A stretch of DNA of 64,000 nt from JAIVJG01 sp964236735 (GCA_964236735.1 CAXSFM010000011.1:1-64000); one strand, 5' to 3'; shown: positions 1 through 9,039, counted from the stretch's first letter. Notes: generated by a model from the letters alone, not told the origin. Numbers and translations: made by a program.

Positions 1-21
1 CGCGTTATCCAATCAACTTGA

Positions 22-50
22 TTGACGCCGTCTCTTCTCTGATTTAGACA
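22..50 (+). promoter_or_regulatory. weak sigma70-like promoter before the ROK kinase
   Basis: TTGACG (22-27), a 17-base spacer, then TAGACA (45-50). The -35 is good and the -10 poor. It lies about 65 bases before the kinase ATG at 117, which has its own GGAGAAAGG ribosome-binding site at 99-107. Bases 1-116 hold no gene that I can support. Confidence 0.3.
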
Positions 51-116
51 GTCCCTATTCAAAGGCGCGCATCACAGCCTCGCTTAAATTCGTTCACCGG
101 AGAAAGGTAGAAGCAC

Positions 117-869
117 ATGAAAGTTCTCTCAATTGACATCGGCGGCACGGGCTTGAAGTCCGCCGTCGTCAACGAGCAAGGCGACTTGCTGACCCCGCGC
201 GTGCGTGTCGGCACGCCGCATCCTGCGGAAAGTGCAGTGATCGTTGATGCGCTCGTCACTCTCGTCAAACAGTTCGATGATTATGAAGCGGTGTCCGTAG
301 GTTTTCCCGGAGTGGTCAAGAGCGGACGAGTCATCACCGCGCCGAATCTCGGCAACGAACTATGGAAAGATTTCGACCTCGCAGGCACGTTGGCGAGCCG
401 ATTAGGAAAGCCCGTGCGCGTCATCAACGATGCTGAAATGCAGGGGCTGGCTGCGATTAAGGGCATCGGCATCGAGATGGTGATTACGCTCGGCACCGGC
501 TTCGGGTCAGCACTTTTTAAGGACAGGCACGCGGGGCCGCACCTTGAACTTTCGCAGCATCCTTTTCGCAAGGGCGAGACTTACGATCAGCAACTCGGCA
601 ACGCGGCTTATGAAGATGTCGGAAAGAAACAATGGAATCGTCGCGTCGAGCGAGCCATCTCGGTTTTGCGCGTACTGACCAATTTCGACAAACTTTACAT
701 CGGTGGCGGCAACGCAGAAAAGATTGAGTTTGAGCTTGAGCCGGACATCAAGATTATTCCTAACGAGGATGGCTTAAAGGGTGGCGCGTGGCTGTGGCAA
801 GATCGCAATCCTGAGAGCAAGCCTGCGCGTCGCACAAAGAGCGAGGCCACGCGACGTAAAACTTCATAG
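117..869 (+). CDS. ppgK: ROK-family kinase, polyphosphate glucokinase-like
   Basis: Predicted cytoplasmic sugar kinase that phosphorylates glucose to glucose 6-phosphate. The 250 residues carry the ROK phosphate-1 motif DIGGTGLK at 7-14, SVGFPGVV at 60-67, the catalytic Asp in VINDAE (Asp105), the phosphate-2 motif LGTGFGS at 125-131 and ELSQHPF at 144-150. The zinc motif CxCGxxGC of most ROK glucokinases is absent, as in strictly polyphosphate/ATP-dependent glucokinases, and the length fits that group. The tail (about 228-250) is basic and probably disordered. The ATG follows a clear GGAGAAAGG site. It converges with mutM, 24 bases away. Kinase identity is firm; preference for polyphosphate over ATP is inferred. 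Confidence 0.82.
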   Translation: MKVLSIDIGGTGLKSAVVNEQGDLLTPRVRVGTPHPAESAVIVDALVTLVKQFDDYEAVSVGFPGVVKSGRVITAPNLGNELWKDFDLAGTLASRLGKPVRVINDAEMQGLAAIKGIGIEMVITLGTGFGSALFKDRHAGPHLELSQHPFRKGETYDQQLGNAAYEDVGKKQWNRRVERAISVLRVLTNFDKLYIGGGNAEKIEFELEPDIKIIPNEDGLKGGAWLWQDRNPESKPARRTKSEATRRKTS

Positions 870-893
870 GCAATTTGCTGAATGCCTGTAACT

Positions 894-1727
894 TTAACGT
901 CGCTGGCAACGTGGGCAGAAATAAGTCGAGCGTCCGCCGTGCGAGATGCGACGAATCCGGGTCACACAATCGCGGCACTGCTCGCCCTCGCGGTCATAGA
1001 CGCGCCAGCGTCCTTCGTATGCGCCGCCGTAATAACTGCCGTCAATATTTTCGGGATCAACGTTCATCGTCGAGCCATGCGCGATGGATTCGTTGAGCAC
1101 ATCGAGGACGGCTTGATGAAGTCTGGGAATACGGCGTGAGGAAAATTCCGCTGCGACTGCGAAGGGATTAACGCGCGCGAGGAAAAGCACTTCGGCGGCG
1201 TAGATGTTGCCGAGTCCGGTCACGCGCGTCTGATCGAGCAAAGTTTCTTTGAGCGTGCGGCGCGAGCGTGAGAGTGCGAGCTTGAGATAATCAGGCGTGA
1301 ACTCTTCCGAGAACGGCTCCGGCGCGAGCGCGCGTAGTTCTTTCGTCTCGAACAATTTTGAGGTTGGCGTCAACTTCATCAATCCGAAGTGACGCTGGTC
1401 TGTGAAGATGAGCCGCTGCTCCTGGTCGAGATGAAAGATGGCGTGCGTGTGTTTCGGAAGTTCGCGCTCAAGCGGCAGGAGCAAAAACCTGCCGGTCATG
1501 CGAAGATGCACGATCAGCGTCAACGAATTATCAAGCTCGACCAAAATATGCTTGCCGCGACGATTGACGGACAAGACACGCGCGCCGCGCAAAGATTTCG
1601 CGAACACTTCGGGCGTACTTTCCGGCGCGAGACGCGGGCGCAAAAGTTCCGCCGCGAGGATGCGACGCCCGCGTATGAGTGTGGCGAGGGCGCGTGCGAC
1701 GAGTTCGACTTCAGGCAGTTCGGGCAT
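894..1727 (-). CDS. mutM: formamidopyrimidine-DNA glycosylase (Fpg/MutM)
   Basis: Base-excision repair enzyme that removes 8-oxoguanine and formamidopyrimidines and nicks the DNA through its AP-lyase activity. The 277-residue protein starts MPELPEVE, giving the catalytic Pro2 and Glu3. Lys59 sits in RRGKHIL. The helix-two-turn-helix region reads VTGLGNIYAAEVLF. The C-terminal zinc finger has Cys251, Cys254, Cys271 and Cys274, with the DNA-binding Arg in GRSTYFC. All hallmarks of an active Fpg rather than Nei are present. It is the last gene of a three-gene minus-strand operon, 12 bases after the phosphohexomutase stop, so it is probably cotranscribed with sugar-nucleotide genes. Confidence 0.95.
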   Translation of the reverse strand: MPELPEVELVARALATLIRGRRILAAELLRPRLAPESTPEVFAKSLRGARVLSVNRRGKHILVELDNSLTLIVHLRMTGRFLLLPLERELPKHTHAIFHLDQEQRLIFTDQRHFGLMKLTPTSKLFETKELRALAPEPFSEEFTPDYLKLALSRSRRTLKETLLDQTRVTGLGNIYAAEVLFLARVNPFAVAAEFSSRRIPRLHQAVLDVLNESIAHGSTMNVDPENIDGSYYGGAYEGRWRVYDREGEQCRDCVTRIRRISHGGRSTYFCPRCQRR

Positions 1728-1739
1728 GGAGTTAAAGTC

Positions 1740-3200
1740 TTAAAAACTTTTCTGTGCGAGCGCACAGCCTTGTTCGAGGAGCATCTCCATCAAAGCGATT
1801 GACGTGGCTTCGGCGTAGATGCGTAAGACGGGTTCCGTCCCCGACTGGCGGAAAAGCAGCCACGACTCGTCTTGAAAGATAAGCTTGGTTCCGTCCAACG
1901 TCTCGACGGATTCCACATTCTGTCCCGCGACGGACTGCGGCGGTTGAGACGCGAGCGTTTGGACGAGCGCGACGCCGCGCGCCACTTCCAGATGCAAGTC
2001 TCGCCGCCCGAAATAAAATTCGCCGAACTCCCTGTGCATCTCACGAACCAACTCGGAAGGAGTCTTGCCGGCGATGGCGATGGTTTCAAGAAAGAGAAGC
2101 GAATTAAGGATGCCGTCGCGCTCCGGGATGTGTCCGCTCACGCCGATGCCGCCCGATTCTTCCGCGCCAATCAGGATGTTTTCACGCAGCATCAATTCGG
2201 CCACGTACTTGAATCCGATGGGAGTCTCGTACAGTTTGAGATTGTGCGCGGCGGCGATGCGTTTGAGTAAAACCGATTGCGAGAAAGTGCGGACGATTGA
2301 GCCGCTCATGCCACGTTGCCGCGCGAGATGAAGCAGGATCAGCGGCACGACTTCGTGCATCGTCATCGTCTCGCCGCGCTCGTTGACCGCGCCGACACGA
2401 TCCGCGTCGCCGTCCGTCGCGAGTCCGACAAGCGCGCCCGTCTCGCTCACACGTTTCTTGAGAGGCGCGAAGTTTCGATCAATCGGTTCCGGCGCGACGC
2501 CGCCGAAGAGCACGTCACGCGCGGCGCGGATGGTCTCGACTTCGAGCGCGCCGCCCGTCAAAAAACTCTCAACCCAATGCCCGCCTGACCCGTGCATCGG
2601 ATCAACCACGACACGACTCTTTAACGCGCGAATTTTATCCAGATCAACGTAAGTCGCGACCTGCCGGCGATAGCTGGCGACGGTTGCATCAAGTTCGTTT
2701 TGGGCGACAGAGTTGAAGTCGGCGCGTTGCGGGGGGCGCGAGTCAATCAGTCGCTCAACTTCGCCTGTCGTCTCCGGCGTCGCGCTGCCGCCCCACGGAG
2801 CCTTAATCTTAAAACCGTTAAAAAGCGGCGGATTGTGTGAGGCCGTAATGACGACTCCGCCTGCCGCGCCCGTCTCGCGCACCGCCCACGACACGAGCGG
2901 CGTCGGCGCTGCTTCGTTGAATAAATAAACTTTGATCTTATTGCCGGTCAAAACTTCAGCGACGCGCGAGGCGAAATTCTCGGAGAGAAAGCGCTGGTCA
3001 TAACCGACGATGATCAGAGGTAAGTCTGTGTCCGCGCCGCTTGGTGTTTGTGTGAGGCTTTTTTGCTGATGAATGTAATCGGCGTACCCTTGCGCGACGC
3101 GCTCGACATTGGCGAAGGTGAAATCCTCAGCCAAGACTGCGCGCCAGCCATCCGTGCCGAACTTAATAAGCGCGAGTCCGTCGCCGTGCTGTTGGCTCAC
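1740..3200 (-). CDS. phosphoglucomutase/phosphomannomutase family protein
   Basis: Alpha-D-phosphohexomutase that interconverts hexose 1- and 6-phosphates, feeding the sugar nucleotidyltransferase encoded just upstream. The 486 residues show FGTDGWR near the N-terminus, the phosphoserine loop TASHNPP with Ser121, the metal loop DGDADR at 263-268, and a C-terminal phosphate-binding RQSGTEPVLRIY. The four-domain length is normal. The start is GTG and overlaps the upstream stop as GTGA, which indicates translational coupling. Motifs do not separate glucose from mannose or glucosamine phosphate as substrate, so no gene symbol is given. Confidence 0.9.
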   Translation of the reverse strand: MSQQHGDGLALIKFGTDGWRAVLAEDFTFANVERVAQGYADYIHQQKSLTQTPSGADTDLPLIIVGYDQRFLSENFASRVAEVLTGNKIKVYLFNEAAPTPLVSWAVRETGAAGGVVITASHNPPLFNGFKIKAPWGGSATPETTGEVERLIDSRPPQRADFNSVAQNELDATVASYRRQVATYVDLDKIRALKSRVVVDPMHGSGGHWVESFLTGGALEVETIRAARDVLFGGVAPEPIDRNFAPLKKRVSETGALVGLATDGDADRVGAVNERGETMTMHEVVPLILLHLARQRGMSGSIVRTFSQSVLLKRIAAAHNLKLYETPIGFKYVAELMLRENILIGAEESGGIGVSGHIPERDGILNSLLFLETIAIAGKTPSELVREMHREFGEFYFGRRDLHLEVARGVALVQTLASQPPQSVAGQNVESVETLDGTKLIFQDESWLLFRQSGTEPVLRIYAEATSIALMEMLLEQGCALAQKSF

Positions 3201-4243
3201 AGCGCGCCGCCCGTCTGCGTGTAATCGGTGAGCGACGTTTTATCGCCGAGGACTGCGCCCGCGCCGACCTGCGAAGCGCGCCCGACGTGGCAGCCGCGCC
3301 CGATAATCGCGCGCGAGATTTGCGCGCCCGCGCCCACGCGCGTGTGCGGCCAGATGACGGAATCAACGACGCGCGCTTTCTCTTCGACGTGGCAACCTTC
3401 GCCGAGCACGGAGTTGATAATCTGCGCGCCGGGCTTAATCGTGCAACTGTCGGCAATCATCGAAAGTTCGTCAATCTCGGAGGCGGTCGCCGCGTCAAAA
3501 TCACCGCGCAGATTGTTTAGCTCGACGCCGCCGACGCGCCCCGCGAGCAAGTCGTGATGAACTTGCAGGTAGCGTTCGGGCGTGCCGATGTCTATCCAGT
3601 AACTCTCGCGCGGGACGTGCGCGAAAAATTTCTCGCCGCGTTTTAACAAGTCCGGGAAAAGACCATACTCGAAAGAATAATTCTCGCCCGCAGGGATAAA
3701 GTCGAGAACGCGCGGGTCGAGGACGTATGTGCCGGCGTTGATGGTGTTGACGCTGATTTCGTCGGCCTTCGGCTTTTCGAGAAAGCGTCGAACGCGCCCA
3801 TCCGTCTCGGTTTCGACGAGACCATACGCGCTCGGATTTTCCACCGGCGCGAGCACGATGGTCGCCGTCGCGCGGCGTTCGTTGTGTTCACGGATGACGG
3901 CTTCGAGATCGAGTCCCGTCAGGATGTCACCGTTGAAGACGACCGTCGGCTCGCGTATCAATTCTTCGGCGAACTTGTATGCGCCGGCGGTGCCCATCGG
4001 TTGCGGCTCGACGGTGTAATTGATTTTGACGCCGAAGTCGGAGCCATCGCCCAACTGTTGCTCGATTTTGTATGGCTGATAAGACAGCGAGAGCGTGATG
4101 TCGGTGATGCCCGCACGCCGCAGCGTTTCAATTTGATAGAGAAGAAAGGAGCGATTGCAGATGGGGACGATGGGCTTCGGCGTATAAACTGTCAGCGGGC
4201 GGAGTCGCGTGCCTTTGCCGCCAGCGAGTATGAGAGCTTGCAT
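3197..4243 (-). CDS. sugar-1-phosphate nucleotidyltransferase (NDP-sugar pyrophosphorylase)
   Basis: Makes an NDP-sugar, probably GDP-mannose or NDP-glucose, from a sugar 1-phosphate and an NTP. Residues 6-18 are the nucleotide-binding signature LAGGKGTRLRPLT, and FNGD (103-106) supplies the metal-binding Asp. Residues from about 250 onward are hexapeptide-like (GCHVEEKARVVDSVIW, GAQISRAIIGRGCHVG), predicting a left-handed beta-helix tail. It heads the operon nucleotidyltransferase-phosphohexomutase-mutM and is coupled to the next gene by a 4-base overlap. A paralogue at 53725-54852 differs at the key Asp. The nucleotide and sugar used cannot be read from the sequence. Confidence 0.88.
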   Translation of the reverse strand: MQALILAGGKGTRLRPLTVYTPKPIVPICNRSFLLYQIETLRRAGITDITLSLSYQPYKIEQQLGDGSDFGVKINYTVEPQPMGTAGAYKFAEELIREPTVVFNGDILTGLDLEAVIREHNERRATATIVLAPVENPSAYGLVETETDGRVRRFLEKPKADEISVNTINAGTYVLDPRVLDFIPAGENYSFEYGLFPDLLKRGEKFFAHVPRESYWIDIGTPERYLQVHHDLLAGRVGGVELNNLRGDFDAATASEIDELSMIADSCTIKPGAQIINSVLGEGCHVEEKARVVDSVIWPHTRVGAGAQISRAIIGRGCHVGRASQVGAGAVLGDKTSLTDYTQTGGAL

Positions 4244-4287
4244 AGAAATTCTCTGATGCCTTGACGTAACCGAAAGGTAGTTTTACA

Positions 4288-4316
4288 TCACTACGTCGAG
4301 CAGAATTGGGCGTCAA
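4288..4316 (-). promoter_or_regulatory. possible promoter of the nucleotidyltransferase-mutM operon
   Basis: Read on the minus strand: TTGACG (4316-4311), 17-base spacer, then TAGTGA (4293-4288), about 45 bases before the ATG at 4243. The -35 is good and the -10 weak. It would be divergent from the much stronger thiolase promoter in the same intergenic region. Confidence 0.33.
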
Positions 4317-4403
4317 CTACAACGTGAAACCCGAAACTTCGCGGAGTCTAGCATCGCCTAACCTTCGTATTCAAACGCGCTTCAACCGTGCGGGAGCGGT
4401 TGC

Positions 4404-4431
4404 TTGACACTACTTTGAGCCAACGTATAAT
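4404..4431 (+). promoter_or_regulatory. consensus sigma70-type promoter before thiolase
   Basis: Exact TTGACA (4404-4409) and exact TATAAT (4426-4431) with a 16-base spacer. Transcription should start near 4438, giving a leader of roughly 90 bases before the ATG at 4531. It is one of two perfect two-box promoters in the window. Confidence 0.78.
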
Positions 4432-4530
4432 TCATGTCTGAAATAATAGAACAAACACCACACGACGATTCAAGTTGAATGCTCATCCGCGTGCGATACG
4501 CGAGGGGGCAAGGTTGAGCAAGGAATAAAT

Positions 4531-5721
4531 ATGCCGGACAGAAGAGAAGCGGTCATCATCAGCGCGGTGCGAACGCCGACGGGAAAATTTCAGGGCACGT
4601 TGAAAAATTTCACCGCCACGCAACTCGGCGCGCTCGTCGTCGGCGAGAGCGTCAGGCGCGCGGGCGTCAAGCCGGAAGATGTAGATGAAGTCATCATGGG
4701 CTGCGTCATACAGGCGGGACTCGGACAAAATCCCGCGCGGCAGGCGGCGCTCACGGGCGGCATTCCTTTCGGCGTCTCCGCTGTGACGATTAACAAGGTC
4801 TGCGGATCGGGTTTGAAAGCCGTGATGATGGCGGCGCAGGGGATTCAACTCGGCGATTCGGAGATCGTCGTCGCGGGCGGGATGGAGAGCATGTCGAACG
4901 CGCCTTATCTGTTGCCGAAGGCGCGCGAAGGTTATCGCATGGGCAACGGCACGCTCGTGGATTCGATGATAAACGACGGCCTGTGGTGCGCGTTCGAGAA
5001 TTACCACATGGGCAACACGGGCGAGGTTGTCGCCGAGCGTTACGGCGTGACGCGCGCGGAACAGGACGAATACGCGCTCAACTCGCATCGCAAAGCGAGC
5101 GCGGCGCAGCAGGCGGGAAAGTTCAAAGACGAAATTTTGTCAATTGAGATTCCGCAGAAGAAAGGCGCGCCCGCTGTCATCTACGACTACGACGAATCCA
5201 TCCGCGAAGATAGTTCAATCGAAGCGCTCACGAAACTTAAACCCGCCTTCAAAGAGGGCGGCACGGTGACCGCCGGCAACGCGCCGGGCGTCAACGATGG
5301 CGCGTCGGCGCTCGTCGTCACTTCGCTTGAGCGCGCGCGCGAACTTGGAGTTGAGCCGTTGGCGCGCATCGCGGCGCAGGCGACTTCGGGCATCCAGCCG
5401 GAGTTAGTGATGATGGCTCCCGTCGAGGCGATTCGCAAAGTTTTGAAAAAGGCCGGCTGGTCGCTCAATGAAGTTGATCTCATCGAACTCAACGAAGCCT
5501 TCGCCGTGCAGGCCGTCGCCATCATGCGCGAACTCGAATTAGACCCGGCGCGCGTCAACGTCAACGGCGGCGCGGTCGCGCTCGGCCACGCCATCGGACA
5601 ATCAGGCTCGCGCCTTCTGACGACGATGCTCTACGAGATGAAACGTCGCAACGTCAGACGCGGAGTCGCCGCGCTGTGTCTCGGCGGAGGCAACGCGGTG
5701 GCGATGGCAGTTGAGAGATAA
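4531..5721 (+). CDS. acetyl-CoA C-acyltransferase (thiolase)
   Basis: Type II thiolase that condenses two acetyl-CoA or cleaves 3-ketoacyl-CoA in fatty-acid or hydroxybutyrate metabolism. The 396 residues contain the acyl-accepting Cys91 in KVCGSGLKAV, NEAFA, GGAVALGHAIGQSGSR with His353, and the second catalytic Cys383 in CLGGGNA. No domain is missing. The 3-hydroxyacyl-CoA dehydrogenase follows after one small membrane-protein gene, and etfBA lies about 8.5 kb further on, consistent with acyl-CoA oxidation or C4 metabolism. Whether it is biosynthetic (PhaA/AtoB type) or degradative (FadA type) is not decidable, though the length and single-subunit form favour the acetoacetyl-CoA type. Confidence 0.93.
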   Translation: MPDRREAVIISAVRTPTGKFQGTLKNFTATQLGALVVGESVRRAGVKPEDVDEVIMGCVIQAGLGQNPARQAALTGGIPFGVSAVTINKVCGSGLKAVMMAAQGIQLGDSEIVVAGGMESMSNAPYLLPKAREGYRMGNGTLVDSMINDGLWCAFENYHMGNTGEVVAERYGVTRAEQDEYALNSHRKASAAQQAGKFKDEILSIEIPQKKGAPAVIYDYDESIREDSSIEALTKLKPAFKEGGTVTAGNAPGVNDGASALVVTSLERARELGVEPLARIAAQATSGIQPELVMMAPVEAIRKVLKKAGWSLNEVDLIELNEAFAVQAVAIMRELELDPARVNVNGGAVALGHAIGQSGSRLLTTMLYEMKRRNVRRGVAALCLGGGNAVAMAVER

Positions 5722-5738
5722 AAAGAAGAACAGCCTTT

Positions 5739-6242
5739 ATGACTTCACAAGACCACAACAAGATGATCGGCATCATGCACCTCATCTACGGCGGCTTCAA
5801 TGCGCTGATGCTGCTGATTATGATTCCGTTCATGCTGTTCATCTTCGGCACGATCAGCCGCGACCCGCAGACGCCGCCGGAGATGAGAACGTTCTTCAGC
5901 TTCTTCGGAGTTTTCTTCGTCTTTCTGGCCTTGCTGCTCGGCGTTCCTTCGCTCGTCGCGGCGTATGGAATGTTAAAGAAAAAGAGTTGGGCGAGAATGG
6001 CGGGCATCATCGCATCCATCGTGGCCGCGATGAGTTTTCCGTTCGGGACTGCGTTGTGCGTTTATTCCTTGTGGTTCCTCTTCGGTGAAGGCAAAACTTT
6101 TCACGAGCGTCAAGATTTCGGCACGAGCTGGCAGGGGTCTCTCAAATCTGCCGACTCGTTCGACTGGGATGCAAACCGCGCGAAAGATACACGGCGGACT
6201 GAATACGTCCCGCCCGTCCAACCGCCTGACTGGCGCGCATAG
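5739..6242 (+). CDS. small predicted inner-membrane protein, function unknown
   Basis: 167 residues with three or four hydrophobic segments: about 14-38 (LIYGGFNALMLLIMIPFML), 50-73 (FFSFFGVFFVFLALLLGVPS) and a long stretch near 84-113. The C-terminal 50 residues are hydrophilic and end PPVQPPDWRA. I recognise no enzyme motif. The ATG lies 17 bases after the thiolase stop, so it is probably cotranscribed with thiolase and the downstream dehydrogenase. Similar small membrane proteins occur widely in Acidobacteriota (family knowledge, not tested here). The reading frame is supported by the regular hydrophobic pattern. Confidence 0.72.
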   Translation: MTSQDHNKMIGIMHLIYGGFNALMLLIMIPFMLFIFGTISRDPQTPPEMRTFFSFFGVFFVFLALLLGVPSLVAAYGMLKKKSWARMAGIIASIVAAMSFPFGTALCVYSLWFLFGEGKTFHERQDFGTSWQGSLKSADSFDWDANRAKDTRRTEYVPPVQPPDWRA

Positions 6243-6270
6243 GTTTTAGTTGACGGAGATTATAATTTAA

Positions 6271-7116
6271 GTGACTGAAATCATCGGAGTCATCGGCTCT
6301 GGAACGATGGGCAACGGCATCGCGCAGGTGGCGGCGCGCGCCGGCTACAACGTCGTTATGCGCGACGTGCAACAGGAATTTCTTGAACGCGGGATGAAGT
6401 CCATCTCCGGCAGTCTCCAGCGCGATGTGGACAAAGAGCGTTTGAAAGCTGACGAGAAGGAAGCCATCATCGCGCGCATCGGTGCGACGACCGAACTCGA
6501 AGCTCTGGCCGGTGCGAGTTTCGTCATTGAAGCCATCACGGAGAATTTCAAAATTAAAAGCGAAGTCTTCCGCGCGCTCGACGAATTGACGAAGCCGGAT
6601 GCGATTCTCGCCTCGAACACTTCGTCAATCTCCATCACCAAGCTCGGCGCAGCCACGCGACGCCCGGACAAAGTCATCGGGATGCACTTTATGAATCCCG
6701 TGCCGGTGATGAAACTCGTCGAAGTGATACGCGGCATCGCGACTTCGGATGAAACCTACGAGCGGACGCGCGCGTTGACGGAGAAGTTGGGCAAGACCGC
6801 GCTCGAATGCAACGACTCGCCCGGCTTCGTCTCCAATCGCGTTTTGATGCCGTTGATTAACGAAGCCATCTTCGCTCTCTACGAATCAGTCGCCACGCGC
6901 GAGAGCATTGACGGCATTATGAAGCTCGGCATGAATCATCCGATGGGGCCGCTGACGCTCGCGGATTTCATCGGACTCGACGTGTGTCTGGCGATTATGA
7001 ACGTCATGCACGAAGAGTTGGGCGATCCGAAATACAGGCCGTGCCCGCTCCTCAAAAAGTACGTTGACGCCGGATGGCTGGGCAGAAAATCCGGTCGTGG
7101 CTTTTACGAATACTGA
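6271..7116 (+). CDS. 3-hydroxybutyryl-CoA (3-hydroxyacyl-CoA) dehydrogenase
   Basis: NAD-dependent oxidoreductase that interconverts 3-hydroxyacyl-CoA and 3-ketoacyl-CoA. The 281 residues have the Rossmann motif GSGTMG at 9-14, SNTSS at 115-119, and the catalytic pair His139 (IGMHFMNP) and Glu151 (KLVEVI). The C-terminal domain has NDSPGFVSNRVLMP and ends GRKSGRGFYEY. The length fits stand-alone PaaH/Hbd enzymes rather than FadB fusions. The start is GTG with CGGAG about 12 bases upstream. A TATAAT lies at 6261-6266 just before the start, but no -35 supports it. It works in sequence with the thiolase two genes upstream. Confidence 0.93.
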   Translation: MTEIIGVIGSGTMGNGIAQVAARAGYNVVMRDVQQEFLERGMKSISGSLQRDVDKERLKADEKEAIIARIGATTELEALAGASFVIEAITENFKIKSEVFRALDELTKPDAILASNTSSISITKLGAATRRPDKVIGMHFMNPVPVMKLVEVIRGIATSDETYERTRALTEKLGKTALECNDSPGFVSNRVLMPLINEAIFALYESVATRESIDGIMKLGMNHPMGPLTLADFIGLDVCLAIMNVMHEELGDPKYRPCPLLKKYVDAGWLGRKSGRGFYEY

Positions 7117-7131
7117 TCTGGAAGTTGTGGC

Positions 7132-8430
7132 TTGAGCGCCGTTGTCGTGTCATTCGATGTCACGCGCGGCGTTCTCAAGTTGATGTTGCACCTTATGTTG
7201 ACGCAGACCAGAGGAAGAATTTTTTGCCAGCGTTGCCGCGCCTCAAACCCGGTCAGCGAAGAGTTGTGCGCTCGTTGCGGGACGCGCCTGTTGCTCGTCG
7301 TCGAACCCTCTTCACAGCGCTACGAAGAAGAGATGCTCGCCGGTGGAAATTACGACGAAACGCTGCTTGAGCGTGTGTCGTCGCTCGAAAATAATCTGGC
7401 GAAGGTCACGGACAAAATGACGCAAGCCGTCGAGTTACTGCTGCAGCAAGCACGCACGACTCTGCTCGATCACAGCCTGCTGGCCGCGCTCGTTCGCCTG
7501 CTTGAAGAAACCGGAGGCGTCAACCCTGCGCGACTTGATAAATTATGGCAGGAGCTTTCTCAGGGCGACGCGGCGACCATCTCTGCACAACGCCAGCGTG
7601 AGACGGTGTGCGCGCGTGTGATGCGTCTATACATGGGACGTGATCACGAATTATTCGTGCGTCTGGTCAAAGAAGGCTTCGCGCAGATTGACGAAAAAAT
7701 GACGAACGACGGTGTCCGCACCCTCGAACGCGCAGCCGCGCTCGCACCTGACAACGTCGCGCTCAATGAATTTCTGGGCGAACATTTTTTTGGCGCGCGT
7801 CAGTCAACGCTGGCGCGCGACTATCTTACGCGCGCGTTAACAAGTGAGCCGGATAATAATTATCTGCGTCTCTTGCTCGGACTCGCTTGCGGCGATGAAG
7901 GCGACGCGCAAGGCGCGAAAGAAATGTTGACGGAAGCAGTACGTCTCGGCGGGTCATCTTTTGCGGCGCATTATGCTCTGGGCAGGCTCTCTGCGGCGGA
8001 AGCTGATTGGAAAAGAGCGCTCGTCGAATTCAAGCAGGCTCTGATCGCGCGCGATTGCCCGGAGGCGCATTACGTGATCGCGCTGGCTTGTTACCAACTC
8101 GGGCGTGACCGGACGGCGATTCGACATCTGGAGAAAGCAGTGGCGCTGGATAATAGCTACGCGGAGGCTTTTTATTTACAGGGCGTTGTGCGGTTACGTC
8201 TGGGGGAGCGCGTACTGGCCGGAGTTGCCTTCGACGCAGCGCGCGTGCTGGACAAGAAGGAAGCGCGTTATCGAGATGCGAAGCGGCGGATGGCGCGCTC
8301 AAACGAACTCGCGCCGCTTTCGCTATTCAATTTGACGGGGCGGGAGAGACGGCTGCTCGTGACCGGCGGCGACCCGCGTCTGGCCGCAATGCTGCAAGCG
8401 GATGCGCTCGGACAAGCCGCCTCTCGTTGA
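7132..8430 (+). CDS. zinc-ribbon and tetratricopeptide-repeat protein
   Basis: 432 residues from a TTG start preceded by GGAAG at 7120-7124; ATG codons at 7183 and 7195 are alternatives. Cys32, Cys35, Cys46 and Cys49 form a short zinc ribbon (FCQRC, CARCG). A helical region of about 70-200 residues follows, then TPR-like repeats from about 200 to 400 with alternating Ala, Leu and Tyr positions (for example DNSYAEAFYLQGVVRLRLG). There is no signal peptide. It is probably a cytoplasmic scaffold, and its partner is unknown. The stop overlaps the -35 box of the next promoter, so it closes the thiolase transcription unit. Confidence 0.75.
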   Translation: MSAVVVSFDVTRGVLKLMLHLMLTQTRGRIFCQRCRASNPVSEELCARCGTRLLLVVEPSSQRYEEEMLAGGNYDETLLERVSSLENNLAKVTDKMTQAVELLLQQARTTLLDHSLLAALVRLLEETGGVNPARLDKLWQELSQGDAATISAQRQRETVCARVMRLYMGRDHELFVRLVKEGFAQIDEKMTNDGVRTLERAAALAPDNVALNEFLGEHFFGARQSTLARDYLTRALTSEPDNNYLRLLLGLACGDEGDAQGAKEMLTEAVRLGGSSFAAHYALGRLSAAEADWKRALVEFKQALIARDCPEAHYVIALACYQLGRDRTAIRHLEKAVALDNSYAEAFYLQGVVRLRLGERVLAGVAFDAARVLDKKEARYRDAKRRMARSNELAPLSLFNLTGRERRLLVTGGDPRLAAMLQADALGQAASR

Positions 8431-8454
8431 CACTTGCGCCGCGACCGCTATAAT
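8427..8454 (+). promoter_or_regulatory. consensus sigma70-type promoter of the fatty-acid synthesis operon
   Basis: Exact TTGACA (8427-8432), 16-base spacer, exact TATAAT (8449-8454). The -35 overlaps the TPR gene stop. Predicted start near 8461 gives a leader of about 50 bases to the GTG of the DUF177 gene at 8512. I see no FapR- or FadR-like operator that I could name. Confidence 0.8.
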
Positions 8455-8511
8455 TGCTGCTTTTGTGCAGGAGGCTGTTTTCAAGGCTGTTTGTGACCGA
8501 AGGGGTTTGGA

Positions 8512-9039
8512 GTGCGAATCGAGGTTGAAAACTTAACAGCGACGGGGCAAACTTTCGCGCACACGTACACGCCTGACGAATTGTCTCTGGACGATGAAGA
8601 TGTCAGGTTAAGCACGGAGGCCGTCGTGGAAGGCCTCGCGAGCCGGAAACGGGATGAGGTTTTTCTGCGCGGCACGATTAAGGCGGGACTTGAAGTCGCC
8701 TGCGACCGTTGCCTGACTGCGAGTCCTTTTCCGGTTGACATCAAGTTCGATGCGGCTTTCACTCCTTCAAGCGTGAGCGTCGAGTCGCCGGAAAACGCAG
8801 AATTACAGGCGGACGATCTGCTGGTCTCCTTTTACGAGGGAGACGCGATTGATGTGGACGAGTTGGTGCGCGAGCAAATCCTGCTGTCTCTGCCGACGCG
8901 AATGCTGTGCAAAGAAGAGTGCAAGGGCTTATGCCTCGATTGCGGCGCGAATTTGAACGCGGGCGAGCATGTTTGCGAAAATCGTGCGATTGATCCGCGC
9001 TGGTCTGCACTCGCGGCCTTGAAGAAAGAACAAGACTGA
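8512..9039 (+). CDS. yceD: DUF177/YceD family protein
   Basis: YceD proteins are linked to 23S rRNA accumulation in E. coli and are typically encoded just before rpmF and plsX, exactly as here. The 175 residues contain Cys64 and Cys67 in CDRCL, and Cys133, Cys137, Cys141 and Cys144 in the LCKEECKGLCLDCGANLN region, the conserved C-terminal signature of the family and a likely metal site. The start is GTG, preceded by AGGGG at about 8501-8505. It is the first gene after the strong promoter. The molecular activity is not established. Confidence 0.88.
   Translation: MRIEVENLTATGQTFAHTYTPDELSLDDEDVRLSTEAVVEGLASRKRDEVFLRGTIKAGLEVACDRCLTASPFPVDIKFDAAFTPSSVSVESPENAELQADDLLVSFYEGDAIDVDELVREQILLSLPTRMLCKEECKGLCLDCGANLNAGEHVCENRAIDPRWSALAALKKEQD

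Noticed and set aside
6261..6273. Leaderless promoter (TATAAT directly before the GTG of the dehydrogenase gene)
   Set aside because: The -10 is exact but no -35 is present and a Shine-Dalgarno-like CGGAG exists; likely chance.
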